Source: Chitinivibrionales bacterium (GTDB taxonomy: Bacteria > Fibrobacterota > Chitinivibrionia > Chitinivibrionales > WJKA01). From it: a stretch of 64,000 nt of DNA. The position numbers were made by a program, and so were the translations under genes. Of the stretch, positions 1 through 9,200 are shown one piece after another. Under the pieces are notes generated by a model. The model was given only the letters and a program-made list of their open reading frames with translations. It was not told the DNA's origin and ran no database searches. The stretch covers positions 18,016-82,015 of the forward strand of contig WJLZ01000200.1 in NCBI GenBank assembly GCA_014728215.1. The letters run 5' to 3'. Position 1 is the first letter of the stretch; every line of letters begins with the position of its first letter.

Positions 1-282
1 TTCCTTTGCTTTCCGCACTCCTGCCCCGATAATTCTCGGCAACGCCCGCCGTCCTCCAGCATTACAGATCCGGTCGGCTTCATCAAGCTTATTTTCCTCA
101 ATTAACTTTTTTATCTTCCCGGTAAATGCTTCAGCATCCACATCCGTACGACGCCCGAGATCCCACCACCGGTCAATAACCAGAATAAGGGCAAGCACAG
201 CCACCGCCGCAAGTATCCACATGAAAATAAACCCGCTCTGTCCGGGCGAAAACGATGCAAGTATTTCGGCTAAAATATTCAT
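1..282 (-). CDS. ExbB/TolQ/MotA-family proton channel, N-terminal part (runs off window)
   Basis: The reverse strand reads from an ATG at 282 to the window edge without a stop, giving about 94 residues beginning MNILAEILASFSPGQSGF. A hydrophobic helix follows at about residues 19-40, then a charged cytoplasmic stretch ending RIIGAGVRKAKE. This is the usual start of a MotA/TolQ/ExbB channel subunit, which in the family uses the proton gradient to energise an outer-membrane or cell-envelope machine. The start closely resembles that of the complete gene just upstream (316-1083), sharing GF-F-MWIL, so the two are tandem paralogues separated by 33 nt and probably co-transcribed. The Shine-Dalgarno is weak. 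The three-helix channel core lies outside the window, so the exact subfamily cannot be fixed. Confidence 0.8.
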   Translation of the reverse strand, partial: MNILAEILASFSPGQSGFIFMWILAAVAVLALILVIDRWWDLGRRTDVDAEAFTGKIKKLIEENKLDEADRICNAGGRRALPRIIGAGVRKAKE

Positions 283-315
283 AACGTAAGGAGTACCTAT
301 GCAATACCGACAGGA

Positions 316-1083
316 TTACGTATTGATTTCTTTGATCAGTTTATTATCAGTAAAAAGCTTTATATTATTATGTGTCACATGGACCCCGACTCCCTCTTTG
401 AGTTGGGAAGCACTGATATGATATTTATGGGTTCTGTATGACTTTTCTACGAGTGCATTAACCAGTCGTAATGAGTGCTCGTCGATTTCGTCGATAATTT
501 TCTGGGTTTTTGATCGGAAAATTGCATAGAGAATGATTGCCGGGATGGCAACCATCAGACCGGTAAAGGTGGTATTCATGGCCGCGGCAATACCCGAGGC
601 AAGAAGAGTTGATTTCTCAGCGGCGTCAATGCCTGGCTTTCCAACGGCGGCAAAAGAGAGAATCAGTCCGTAAATTGTTCCCATGAGCCCGAGCAGTGTA
701 GCAACGTTTCCGACCGTAGCAAGATAATTTGTCCTCTTCTCAAGTTGAGGCACTACTTTCAGTATGGCTTCATCAACGCTGTTGCGGATTCGATCGGCCC
801 CGCGATTCGCTTCATCAAGACCGGCCTTGACCACCGATGCCAGTGCCATCTTGCCGGCCTTTGCACACATACGCTGCGCAGCAGGTATATCATCTTTTTT
901 AATATTGGTCAATATTTCTTTAACAAACAACTCCGCTTTGAAACCGGACCGGCTCATCAAATAAAAAAAGCGTTCCAGTACAATAGCGATACAGAAAATA
1001 CCAACCACAAGCAAAATCCACATAAAGAGAAATCCGGGTTCGGAGGGATTGAATGAGTGGAAAAATTTTGCGAAGAAGTTCAT
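316..1083 (-). CDS. ExbB/TolQ-family proton channel subunit
   Basis: This 255-residue inner-membrane protein has an N-terminal helix (about 17-40), a cytoplasmic loop, and two further helices around residues 120-145 and 165-190. The region ATVGNVATLLGLMGTIYGLI followed by GIAAAMNTTFTGLMVAIPA is the signature of MotA_ExbB channel proteins. Partners in the family are an ExbD/TolR-type protein and a TonB/TolA-like protein, which energise outer-membrane transport or envelope constriction. AAGGAG lies 6 nt before the ATG, supporting the start. A second family member begins 33 nt downstream. No ExbD/TolR or TonB gene is visible; these may lie beyond the left edge. The roughly 40-residue hydrophilic C-terminal tail after the last helix is of unknown role. 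Confidence 0.9.
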   Translation of the reverse strand: MNFFAKFFHSFNPSEPGFLFMWILLVVGIFCIAIVLERFFYLMSRSGFKAELFVKEILTNIKKDDIPAAQRMCAKAGKMALASVVKAGLDEANRGADRIRNSVDEAILKVVPQLEKRTNYLATVGNVATLLGLMGTIYGLILSFAAVGKPGIDAAEKSTLLASGIAAAMNTTFTGLMVAIPAIILYAIFRSKTQKIIDEIDEHSLRLVNALVEKSYRTHKYHISASQLKEGVGVHVTHNNIKLFTDNKLIKEINT

Positions 1084-1258
1084 ACGAGCTCCTTGGAAAT
1101 AGTTTTCGGATAAGATACTGCTTCAACAGCTTTAATCCCCGCTCCTCCGTATGTAACAAACAGCAAAGGAACCGAAGAACAATGATTAAAGATAAATGAT
1201 TTACTTATACAATGCATAGGATAAGAAAATAATAAGCAGAGAGAGGTACTTTTTTTCT

Positions 1259-1588
1259 TTAGGGTACATAATTTTTGATTTCTTTACCGGAAAATTCAAA
1301 AGCCTCCTCATAAGGAGAGTTTTCGATAACCGATTCATCGACCAGATCGGTAACATTAGTATTTTTTCCCAGGCTCTGGATTACCATAGGAGCGAAATCC
1401 GGTCTTTGATCGGCCTTGATAAGCACCAGTTGAGGACGTCTGATTTTTCCTTCAATTCGCTGTTCTTCAAATATGAGCTGCTTTACACTTTTATCTCCGG
1501 ATGAAGCGGAAATAAAAGAGGAAATTCCGGCAAATACAATGAAAACTACAGCAGTTTTTAATCGTAACATCACTTTTCTGTTTTTCAT
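1259..1588 (-). CDS. Small exported protein of unknown function
   Basis: This 109-residue protein has an N-terminal basic stretch and hydrophobic core (LKTAVVFIVFAGISSFISAS) consistent with a signal peptide cleaved near residue 30. The mature part is short and charged and contains the phrase EGKIRRPQLVLIKADQRPDF; no cysteine, repeat or known domain is visible. It lies upstream of and parallel to the two ExbB/TolQ genes, 175 nt away, so it may belong to the same envelope system as a periplasmic accessory; that is inference from position only. Two ATG codons (1588 and 1570) could start it; neither has a strong Shine-Dalgarno. Confidence 0.6.
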   Translation of the reverse strand: MKNRKVMLRLKTAVVFIVFAGISSFISASSGDKSVKQLIFEEQRIEGKIRRPQLVLIKADQRPDFAPMVIQSLGKNTNVTDLVDESVIENSPYEEAFEFSGKEIKNYVP

Positions 1589-1944
1589 CAGAAATATTTT
1601 AATTAATGATAAACAATTTTACTTTAACAATAATAAATTATGGCGCAGGGGTTATACCAGTTGATTCCTATTATGTAGTATACTGTATTACCTCAGCAAA
1701 ATCAATATATTAGATATGGTAATAAACGGTTTTTTATCTTGCTATCCGTACCGGCCGGACAGAATTATTTTCCAGCCCTCTTTTCCGCTGTTTTGCGCTG
1801 TCAAATTACCGATCAATCCGGGAGATTTGTGGTGAAAATCCGCTGCGAGCGGGTTATTTGATGTATATTATCATAGTTTAAACGCGTGCTTTGTGAGTCT
1901 GATATCCGGCTCCTTTTATTAAAAGTTCTATTCAGGAAAAACAT
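1589..1944. other. Divergent intergenic region
   Basis: This 356-nt AT-rich spacer separates the leftward exported-protein gene from the rightward kdsD-like gene, so it should hold promoters for both. A 7-bp hairpin (1837-1843 with 1849-1855, five-base loop) precedes the kdsD-like gene. No ORF with a ribosome binding site and no convincing -35/-10 pair was found. Confidence 0.4.
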
Positions 1945-2541
1945 ATGGATAATGATCTGAAACGGGCGAGGGAGATTCTCGATGCTGAAGCTGCTGCAAT
2001 TCGAAATATCCCCCTTGACTCCGATTTTGCAGAAGCTGTATCCGAGCTTCTCAGATGTCCGGGTAAAGTCATTACAACCGGTATGGGAAAAGCAGGAAAG
2101 ATTGCCCAGAAAATGGCCGGGACCCTCTGTTCAACCGGTACTCCTGCATGTTATCTGCACCCTGGCGAAGCTGCTCACGGTGATCTGGGGGTTATGAGTG
2201 AAGGCGATGCGATCCTTGCCTACTCCACCAGTGGAAAAACACGCGAGGTTCTCGAAATGCTGGAGTTGGCACGCCACCTCGGCGTAACATCAATGATAGG
2301 TATTACTTCCCATCCAGACTCATCCATACGGGAATTATGTCCGGTTGTGCTGAATATGGGTGAAATCACCGAGCCATGCTCTTTAGGACTGACTCCTACG
2401 TCAAGTACAATTGTCATGCTTGCAATCAGTGATGCACTTGCGCTTGTGCTTATGGAACGGAAAAATATCACACAAAAAGAATTCGGTCTGCGACATCACG
2501 GAGGATATCTCGGAACAAAGGCAAAAAATGCATGTTCATGA
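1945..2541 (+). CDS. kdsD: Arabinose-5-phosphate isomerase-like SIS protein, no CBS domains
   Basis: This 198-residue protein is a single SIS domain. Visible signatures are TTGMGKAGKIAQKMAGTL near residue 45, LHPGEAAHGDLG near 72-83, YSTSGKTREVLEML near 93 and a C-terminal HHGGYLG. These match the KpsF/GutQ/KdsD family, which interconverts ribulose 5-phosphate and arabinose 5-phosphate, the first step of Kdo synthesis for lipopolysaccharide. Most KdsD proteins are about 320 residues because two CBS domains follow; here the protein ends right after the SIS domain, as in the short SIS-only isomerases. AGGA lies 8 nt before the ATG. nadB follows after 37 nt on the same strand. A different sugar-phosphate isomerase role is possible. 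Confidence 0.82.
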   Translation: MDNDLKRAREILDAEAAAIRNIPLDSDFAEAVSELLRCPGKVITTGMGKAGKIAQKMAGTLCSTGTPACYLHPGEAAHGDLGVMSEGDAILAYSTSGKTREVLEMLELARHLGVTSMIGITSHPDSSIRELCPVVLNMGEITEPCSLGLTPTSSTIVMLAISDALALVLMERKNITQKEFGLRHHGGYLGTKAKNACS

Positions 2542-2578
2542 CATGTACACTTCAAAACATTAATGGTTATCAACATCA

Positions 2579-4198
2579 ATGAATATTGAAAAAACAGATT
2601 TTCTGGTTATCGGCAGCGGGATTGCAGGGCTAAATTTTGCGATCCATGCATCACAGTATGGAAATGTCGTTATTATCACAAAAAAGAGCAATACCGATTC
2701 AAACAGCAATCGTGCACAGGGGGGTATTGCATGTGTGCTGGATCCCGACGATGATTTCAGCCGTCATATTGATGACACACTCGAAACCGGTAAAGGTCTC
2801 AGTAATACGGATGCTGTCGAAATCCTTGTTAATGAAGGCCCCGAAAGGATAAAGGAACTGCTGAGCTGGGGGGTCCAATTTTCCCGTTCCACCGATTCGA
2901 AAGCCTATGCCAGTCTCGACCTTGGAAGGGAAGGCGGCCATACGGCAAATCGAATAGTTCATGCAAAAGATCTTACCGGCCAGGAGGTTGAAGCTACCTT
3001 ATTGAATTTAGTGAACCGCCTGCCAAATGTCACACTATTTCAAAACCACTATGCCATCGAGCTGATTACCAATCACCACGTTAAAAACCCACCACAAAAA
3101 AACCGGTGCTACGGAGCATATATTCTCGATACCGAAAAAAACAGAATATTTTCTCTTCAAGCGAAAGTCACCTGCCTGGCAACTGGTGGCGTTGGAAAAA
3201 CCTATCTCCATACGACAAATCCGGAGATCGCTACCGGCGATGGTATAGCCATGTCGTTCAGGGCAGGTGCGGAAATACGAAACATGGAATTTATCCAGTT
3301 TCATCCGACAATGCTCTACCATAAAAACAGCGATTCCTTTCTTATCTCAGAAGCCGTACGGGGATTTGGTGCAGTGCTGAAAAACCATGACGGTGAAAAG
3401 TTTATGGATTCATATCATCCAATGAAGTCTCTTGCCCCCCGGGATGCTGTAGCGCAGGCAATCGACAAGGAGATGAAAAAATCAGGAAAACCCTGCGTGT
3501 ACCTGGATATCACGCATATTTCCGGTTCAAAAACAAAACAACGATTTCCGAACATATATTCCCGTTGCAAAGAGCTGGGCCTCGATATTACCAAAGACCT
3601 TATACCGGTGGTCCCTGCCGCCCACTATCTGTGCGGTGGTATATGGGTCAACAGTAACAGTCATTCAAGTATCGACACCCTGTATGCATGCGGAGAAAAC
3701 TCATGCACCGGTGTTCATGGTGCAAACCGTCTGGCTTCAAATTCGCTTTTGGAAGCACTGGTTTTTTCTTATCGGGCAGTTCATGATGCCCGTAACCGGC
3801 TCTCATCAATTCCCTTTATTGACGAACGCCGAATCCCCCCATGGGATGACAGCGGAACGGTGGAAACGGAAGAATGGATACTGCTTTCGCATAACCTTCA
3901 CGAGATTCAGACTACGATGTGGGATTATGTCGGCATTGTCCGTTCAACGCTTCGTCTTCAACGTGCTTACCGAAGAATAAATTTGCTGCAGAAAGAAATA
4001 GAAGATTTCTATAAAAGAACCAGGATAACTCCTCCGGTTCTCGATCTCCGGAATGTTGTCACTGTGGCGAAGTTAATCGTGACATCAGCTCTGCGCCGTC
4101 ATGAGAGCCGGGGGCTTCATTTTACCACCGATTTCCCCGGTGTTAATAGTCGCTACTGGAAAAAAGATTCTGTTGTTCCCCTACAATTGCGCGTATGA
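2579..4198 (+). CDS. nadB: L-aspartate oxidase
   Basis: This flavoprotein oxidises L-aspartate to iminoaspartate, the first step of de novo NAD synthesis, using oxygen or fumarate in the cytoplasm. Its 539 residues fit the family. Visible features are the FAD-binding VIGSGIAGLNFA at the start, RAQGGIA near residue 45, GREGGHTANRIVHAKDLTG near 117, ATGGVGKTY near 201, the FIQFHPT motif, a HYLCGGI motif, and GVHGANRLASNSLLEALVF near 380. The C-terminal helical domain ends ALRRHESRGLHFTTDFP, typical of the family. No nadA or nadC is seen nearby. The downstream vWA gene starts 4 nt inside this gene (ATGA overlap), so the two are translationally coupled. The start has no clear Shine-Dalgarno. Confidence 0.95.
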   Translation: MNIEKTDFLVIGSGIAGLNFAIHASQYGNVVIITKKSNTDSNSNRAQGGIACVLDPDDDFSRHIDDTLETGKGLSNTDAVEILVNEGPERIKELLSWGVQFSRSTDSKAYASLDLGREGGHTANRIVHAKDLTGQEVEATLLNLVNRLPNVTLFQNHYAIELITNHHVKNPPQKNRCYGAYILDTEKNRIFSLQAKVTCLATGGVGKTYLHTTNPEIATGDGIAMSFRAGAEIRNMEFIQFHPTMLYHKNSDSFLISEAVRGFGAVLKNHDGEKFMDSYHPMKSLAPRDAVAQAIDKEMKKSGKPCVYLDITHISGSKTKQRFPNIYSRCKELGLDITKDLIPVVPAAHYLCGGIWVNSNSHSSIDTLYACGENSCTGVHGANRLASNSLLEALVFSYRAVHDARNRLSSIPFIDERRIPPWDDSGTVETEEWILLSHNLHEIQTTMWDYVGIVRSTLRLQRAYRRINLLQKEIEDFYKRTRITPPVLDLRNVVTVAKLIVTSALRRHESRGLHFTTDFPGVNSRYWKKDSVVPLQLRV

Positions 4199-6165
4199 TA
4201 CCGCTCTGGCTGACAGTTGCATTTTTTGTTGTTGTCTATCTATTGCTGATAATCGTTTATGTTTATCGCATGCCGAATAAGAAATGGCTGCGATTTATTC
4301 TCATAGTCCTCAGGACAGCTATTCCGGTTTTTCTTCTCGTCGCCCTCTTTCAGCCATCCATTACTTTCAGGTACTTTGCGCAGAAAACTCCCTCAACAGC
4401 CCTTCTTATCGATAATTCTGCCAGCATGGCCCTTTTCAATCCGGACTCTGCGGTACGCCCTTTTATAAAGGCATTTTTCAGTAAAACAAAAAGCAAGGGT
4501 ACAAAGCTTTTTCCGGTTTATACATTTGGCGATACGCTGGAACTCTGTTTGGATATTTCGGAAGTATCCTTTACCGGGAATTCGAGCAATTTCCCTAATA
4601 CATCTGTCAACCAGGATCTCCGCAATGCATCCACAATAATTATTGTTTCGGACGGCAACTGGACTAATGCCCAATTCGCCGGAAATGCACTGGAAGAAAA
4701 AAATGTCTATTACTATCAACTTCCTCAAATCGCCCCCAAACCCTATATCCACATTGAAGCCCACCCGGATAAAAAGGATGTGCCTCGAGATTCACTTTCC
4801 CAGGCGCTGATACATATATATGGCTACAAAAGCCACTCATTGCCATTGAATCTCTCGATGAACGAGCGGTCAACGACATTGGCCGAAAGAAAGGTGGCGG
4901 CCGATTCCGGTTTCTTTCGGGATACGGTAAAACTGCCACTCCCAACATCGCACACCGGAAGGCACCTCTACACCATTTCAGCAATCAACAATACCGATAC
5001 CGTGCAATCATCATGCAGGCTCATCCAGACAGTTGTTCCCAGCCGGTTTTTTGCAGGCTTTTACAGCACCTCACCGAAACTCGACAGGCGTTTTATTTCA
5101 CTCGCCTGCACATGGCTGGAAGACTGGATGGCCACGGAAACTACCTCAAAATCATCGGTCCTTTTCATCTTTGACTGGAACATCGAGACCGAAAAAATCA
5201 TAAAGGCACTACCAAAAAACAGTGTCGTTGTATTCATGGGTTGCTCACCGTTCGAAAAAAGCCGGGTTATCAGGCCGTCACGACTGACAGTGATTGCCCA
5301 TTCCGATTTTTCTGACAATCCGCTACCATCTCTGCCCGAAAATATGCCCGCTCCATCGAGCCTGCGGTCTTTCGATATCGAAACTCTCCCTTGGAAATCA
5401 GTACGACTTAGTGTTGTTGCAGATTATTCCGTTTCCACGTCCTCCCATCAGGATACGCTTCCACTCCTTGTTGTCGGCAGATACAAGAAACGCACATCTT
5501 TTTTTCTGACTGCAGAGGGGATATGGCGATGGGATTTCCAGACACAGGCATTTGACCGGCCGGTGAGTAGCTTTCCCTTCTCTCAGTATCTCTTATCGCT
5601 TATCCGGGAACAGCTTCTTATCAATGCGGTTGATGAATTTTACCTCTTTCCCGATAAGGAAGAATTACACGAAAGGGATTCACTCTTTTTCCGCGCCGTG
5701 CTTCCCGCAGAATGCCTGCAATCTTCAAAGGTTCATGCCAGGCTTCTCATCGTTTCCAACCAAGACACGGTTCAGGATACCACCTTGTCATTCATTCCCC
5801 CTCTTTCCGGAACCATGCGGCTCAGTCTGGCACCTGTTCCCGCCGACTCCTATATCTACACGGCATATCTCACTGCACAGGGACAACATTATTCTTTCCG
5901 GGATTCTCTGCATGTCACAGTCGACAATTCGGAACGGGAGGTACGGGAACAGAACACGCTTTTTCTCAAGCAGTGGGCTCAGCCCGTTTCACCGGAGGAA
6001 TCAGAAGATTTTCTGGAGCAACTCGAGCAGAGTATGACAGAGAGGGAACGGGAAACCCAAACCGGGACCTTTCGCATCAATCAAACTTGGCCCCTGTTGA
6101 TTATCATTCTGCTCCTCTTCGGTACAGAATGGTTTATCAGGAAAAGGGCTAGATTGGATGACTAA
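4195..6165 (+). CDS. Membrane-anchored vWA-like protein of unknown function
   Basis: This 656-residue protein has two N-terminal transmembrane helices (about 4-22 and 33-53), a large extracytoplasmic region, and one C-terminal helix (about 630-647) followed by a basic tail, KKRAR-like. Just after the second helix the sequence ALLIDNSASM resembles the MIDAS start (DxSxS; here DNSAS) of a von Willebrand A domain, and IIIVSDGNWTN near residue 150 resembles the later beta-strand/loop. The helix-vWA-helix layout recalls BatA/BatB-type and other aerotolerance-type proteins, but the rest is not recognised. It begins at ATGA overlapping the nadB stop, so expression is probably coupled to NAD synthesis. 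The gene ends 40 nt before the convergent giant TPR gene; no clear terminator is seen between them. Confidence 0.65.
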   Translation: MIPLWLTVAFFVVVYLLLIIVYVYRMPNKKWLRFILIVLRTAIPVFLLVALFQPSITFRYFAQKTPSTALLIDNSASMALFNPDSAVRPFIKAFFSKTKSKGTKLFPVYTFGDTLELCLDISEVSFTGNSSNFPNTSVNQDLRNASTIIIVSDGNWTNAQFAGNALEEKNVYYYQLPQIAPKPYIHIEAHPDKKDVPRDSLSQALIHIYGYKSHSLPLNLSMNERSTTLAERKVAADSGFFRDTVKLPLPTSHTGRHLYTISAINNTDTVQSSCRLIQTVVPSRFFAGFYSTSPKLDRRFISLACTWLEDWMATETTSKSSVLFIFDWNIETEKIIKALPKNSVVVFMGCSPFEKSRVIRPSRLTVIAHSDFSDNPLPSLPENMPAPSSLRSFDIETLPWKSVRLSVVADYSVSTSSHQDTLPLLVVGRYKKRTSFFLTAEGIWRWDFQTQAFDRPVSSFPFSQYLLSLIREQLLINAVDEFYLFPDKEELHERDSLFFRAVLPAECLQSSKVHARLLIVSNQDTVQDTTLSFIPPLSGTMRLSLAPVPADSYIYTAYLTAQGQHYSFRDSLHVTVDNSEREVREQNTLFLKQWAQPVSPEESEDFLEQLEQSMTERERETQTGTFRINQTWPLLIIILLLFGTEWFIRKRARLDD

Positions 6166-6205
6166 CCCTTTTCCCTTCACCATTGTAATATTGTAAGCCG
6201 GCAGA

Positions 6206-9200
6206 TTATTTCCAGCCGATACTTGCTTCTTTGATTATAACCGGATTTTTAGGATCGAGAGATTTTGCCTTATTCAGATGTTTTGTGTACAGGGCTTTGT
6301 TCTTCTCTTTTTTGGCGACTTTCGCAAGCCCGAATTCCGAAAGTGCATGATCCGGTTTAACCCCCAGCGCTTTCTCGTAATATTTTTTCGCCCGGGTGAA
6401 ATCATTTTTCTGAAGGTATACTTCAGCCCGTTCAAAGAGCGCGGGAAAATGCTTGTCGTTGATAAAGAGTATCGATTTGTAGGTTTCTATGGCCTCAACC
6501 AGCTTATTTTCGGCTCTCTGAACTGTAGCAAGCAACATCAAGCCCTCGATATTTCCCGGTTCGGAGTTCCTGATCTCCTCGATATATTTTGCCGCATCGC
6601 TGTAGCGTTTCCGTTCGATAAGATCCTTTGCATACTGAGCACGGTATTTGTTATCGTTGGTCAGCTCGATGAGCCCCAGCATTTCACCGCCGGCTTTCTC
6701 CTGTTTACCGGCCTGCTTATACAGTTTATAGAGTTCCATGCGAATTTCGATATCCTTTGTTTTGATGGCCTTCGCCTTTTCGAGAAGGTCAATCGCCTGA
6801 GTGGGCCGATTCGTTTTCATATACCCCTCGGCAAGAAGAAGAATTGTCTCGACATCTTTAGGTGCCATGGCATGAACAGTTTCGAGGTTTGCCAGGGCCT
6901 GAGTTGTCTGGTTCTTCTTCAGGAGTATGGCACCCACTCGCTTATTCGCCTCGACATTCTGCGGATCGAGTGTAAGCAGCTTTTTGAATGCAGAAAGCTC
7001 CTTGCCTTCATTTTTCAGTTCTCCATACACCTGCCCAAGGGTGAACCATACCTCTGCAATCGTATCTACCAGACTCGTTGTACGGGAGAGCATGGATGCC
7101 GCTTTTGAAAGAGATTTCTTATCCTCGGCCAGTATCATTCCGAGACGCAAAAAGTTCCTGTGATCTTTCGGATATTTTGACGTATTGACCTGATACAGTT
7201 TCACTGCGCCCGCCTTATCGGATGCTTCCCTGAGATAAGCCATTTTATAAGCAGCATCACTGTCAACCACCCCAGGCAGTTTCGTATACGCCTCATAGGT
7301 TTTCGCGGCATCAACAGGTTTATTAATTTTCTCATAGCATACGGCAAGCGGCTTGAGCATCCGCTTCAATTCGGAAGCCGAAGGCTTTTTTGCTCTTGCC
7401 TTGGCAAATGCTTCGGCAGCCTCCTTATACTGTTTGGTAGTATAATACGATTCACCCAGAACTATGAGGTACCGTGCGTCCTGTAACGCTGCATCCTGAA
7501 CTTTCTCCAGATAGGTGATAGCGCTTTTGAACTCTTTCTTTTGGTGTTCGTACAGCCCGATCTTTTTGGCAGCCTTCTGATCTTTCGGGGCCTTTACAAA
7601 GTATTTCTTGTAGGTTTCAATAGCAGCCCCTTGCTTACCGATTTTTTCCTGCAATTCGGCAAGCTCCTTGAACTCATTAACCGCCTTTGGATTAAGCATA
7701 ACCACCTGTTCATAGGTGATAATTGCATTACTATTGTCGCCGATCTTTGCCTGACTTTCGGCAAGAGATGTAAGCACTTTGACGTTTTTAGTATCAGTCT
7801 TCAGAGCTTCCTGATACATTCCAATTGCGCTTTGGTACTTTTTCTGCTTCTTATAAATATCACCCAGTGCAATGTACATCGGCGCATCCGCCTCTTTAGC
7901 CTTGATAGCACCGGTGATAACCGTCACTGCCTCGTCATCCAGTTTCTTTTTCAAAACAATATCGGCATATTTTTTATAAAAGCCTTTTATTGAAGAATCG
8001 TATTTAAGTGCCGAACGGTAGGCAGACAAAGCCTCGTCGAACTCTTTCAGCTCATAGAGCAGATTACCAAGACTTTTGTGGGCCTGAGCATTCTTTGGAC
8101 CAAGTTCGATATACTTTTTAAGATGACCTACCGCAGCTTTCTTTTTGTTTTGTTTTGAAGAGATGTCATAGAGTTTTTTGAAGACTTCTTTGCTCTTCGG
8201 CGTTAACACCGCAAGATCTTCATAGAGCGGATATGCGGTGTTGAAATTCTTTTTCTCCATGGAGTACTCGGCAAGCCGGACTCTGGATTCGATATTCTTT
8301 TTATCTTTGGAAACGATTTCCTTATCCAATTTTGCCAATTCAGCCCGTTCTTTTTCGACCATCTGCGTTTGATTCGTCTTATTCAAGGCATCGATAAGCG
8401 ATAACCTGATCGCCACATCCTTTGGCAGCAACTTCTTAGTTTTTTGTAAAACATTGGCAGCTTCTTTTGGACGTTTTGTTTTCATGTAAGCGTCCGCAAG
8501 CAGCAGCATCGTCTCGGAATCCTTTGGCGACATGGTCAAAACCATCTCGAGGTTGGTAATCGCTTTGCTGACCTGCCCTTTTTCAATCAGAATAGCTCCT
8601 ACACGCTTATTTGCCCGGAGATGCTGTGGTTCTTTTTCCAGGAGTTTGGAATAGGCTGAAAGCTCGGTATCAGTCATTTTCAGCTTACCGCTCACCTCGC
8701 CGAGTTTTTCCCACACAATCGCGGTATCGATAAGTGCTGAGGCTTTCTTGAGCGCGGTTTGCGCCTGGGGCAATTTCTCATTATCTTGAGAATATATCAG
8801 CCCCAGCTGGAGAAAATTTCGATAATCCTTTGGGAATTGCATCGTATTAGCTTTATAAGCTTCAATCGCTTTGGCCTTATCCGATTTTTCTGTTAGCGAT
8901 GCCATTTTATATGAAACATCAGCATTACTTATCCCGGGAATTTTGGCATAAGCTTCATAGGCCCGTGCCGCTTTGGCATCCTGATCCAATATTTCATAAC
9001 ACTCACCAAGGGGCATGAGTATCTTTTTTAATTCATCGGCGGTTGGCTTGGCCTGCCAGGCCTGAACAAAAACATCGACCGCCTTTTTATGATCCTTTGT
9101 CTGGTAATACGACTCACCAAGAGCAATAAGATAGTCCTTGGTCTTTAAATTAACATCCGTGACCATCTCGAAAAAGGATATGGCATTTTTGTAGTTTTTG

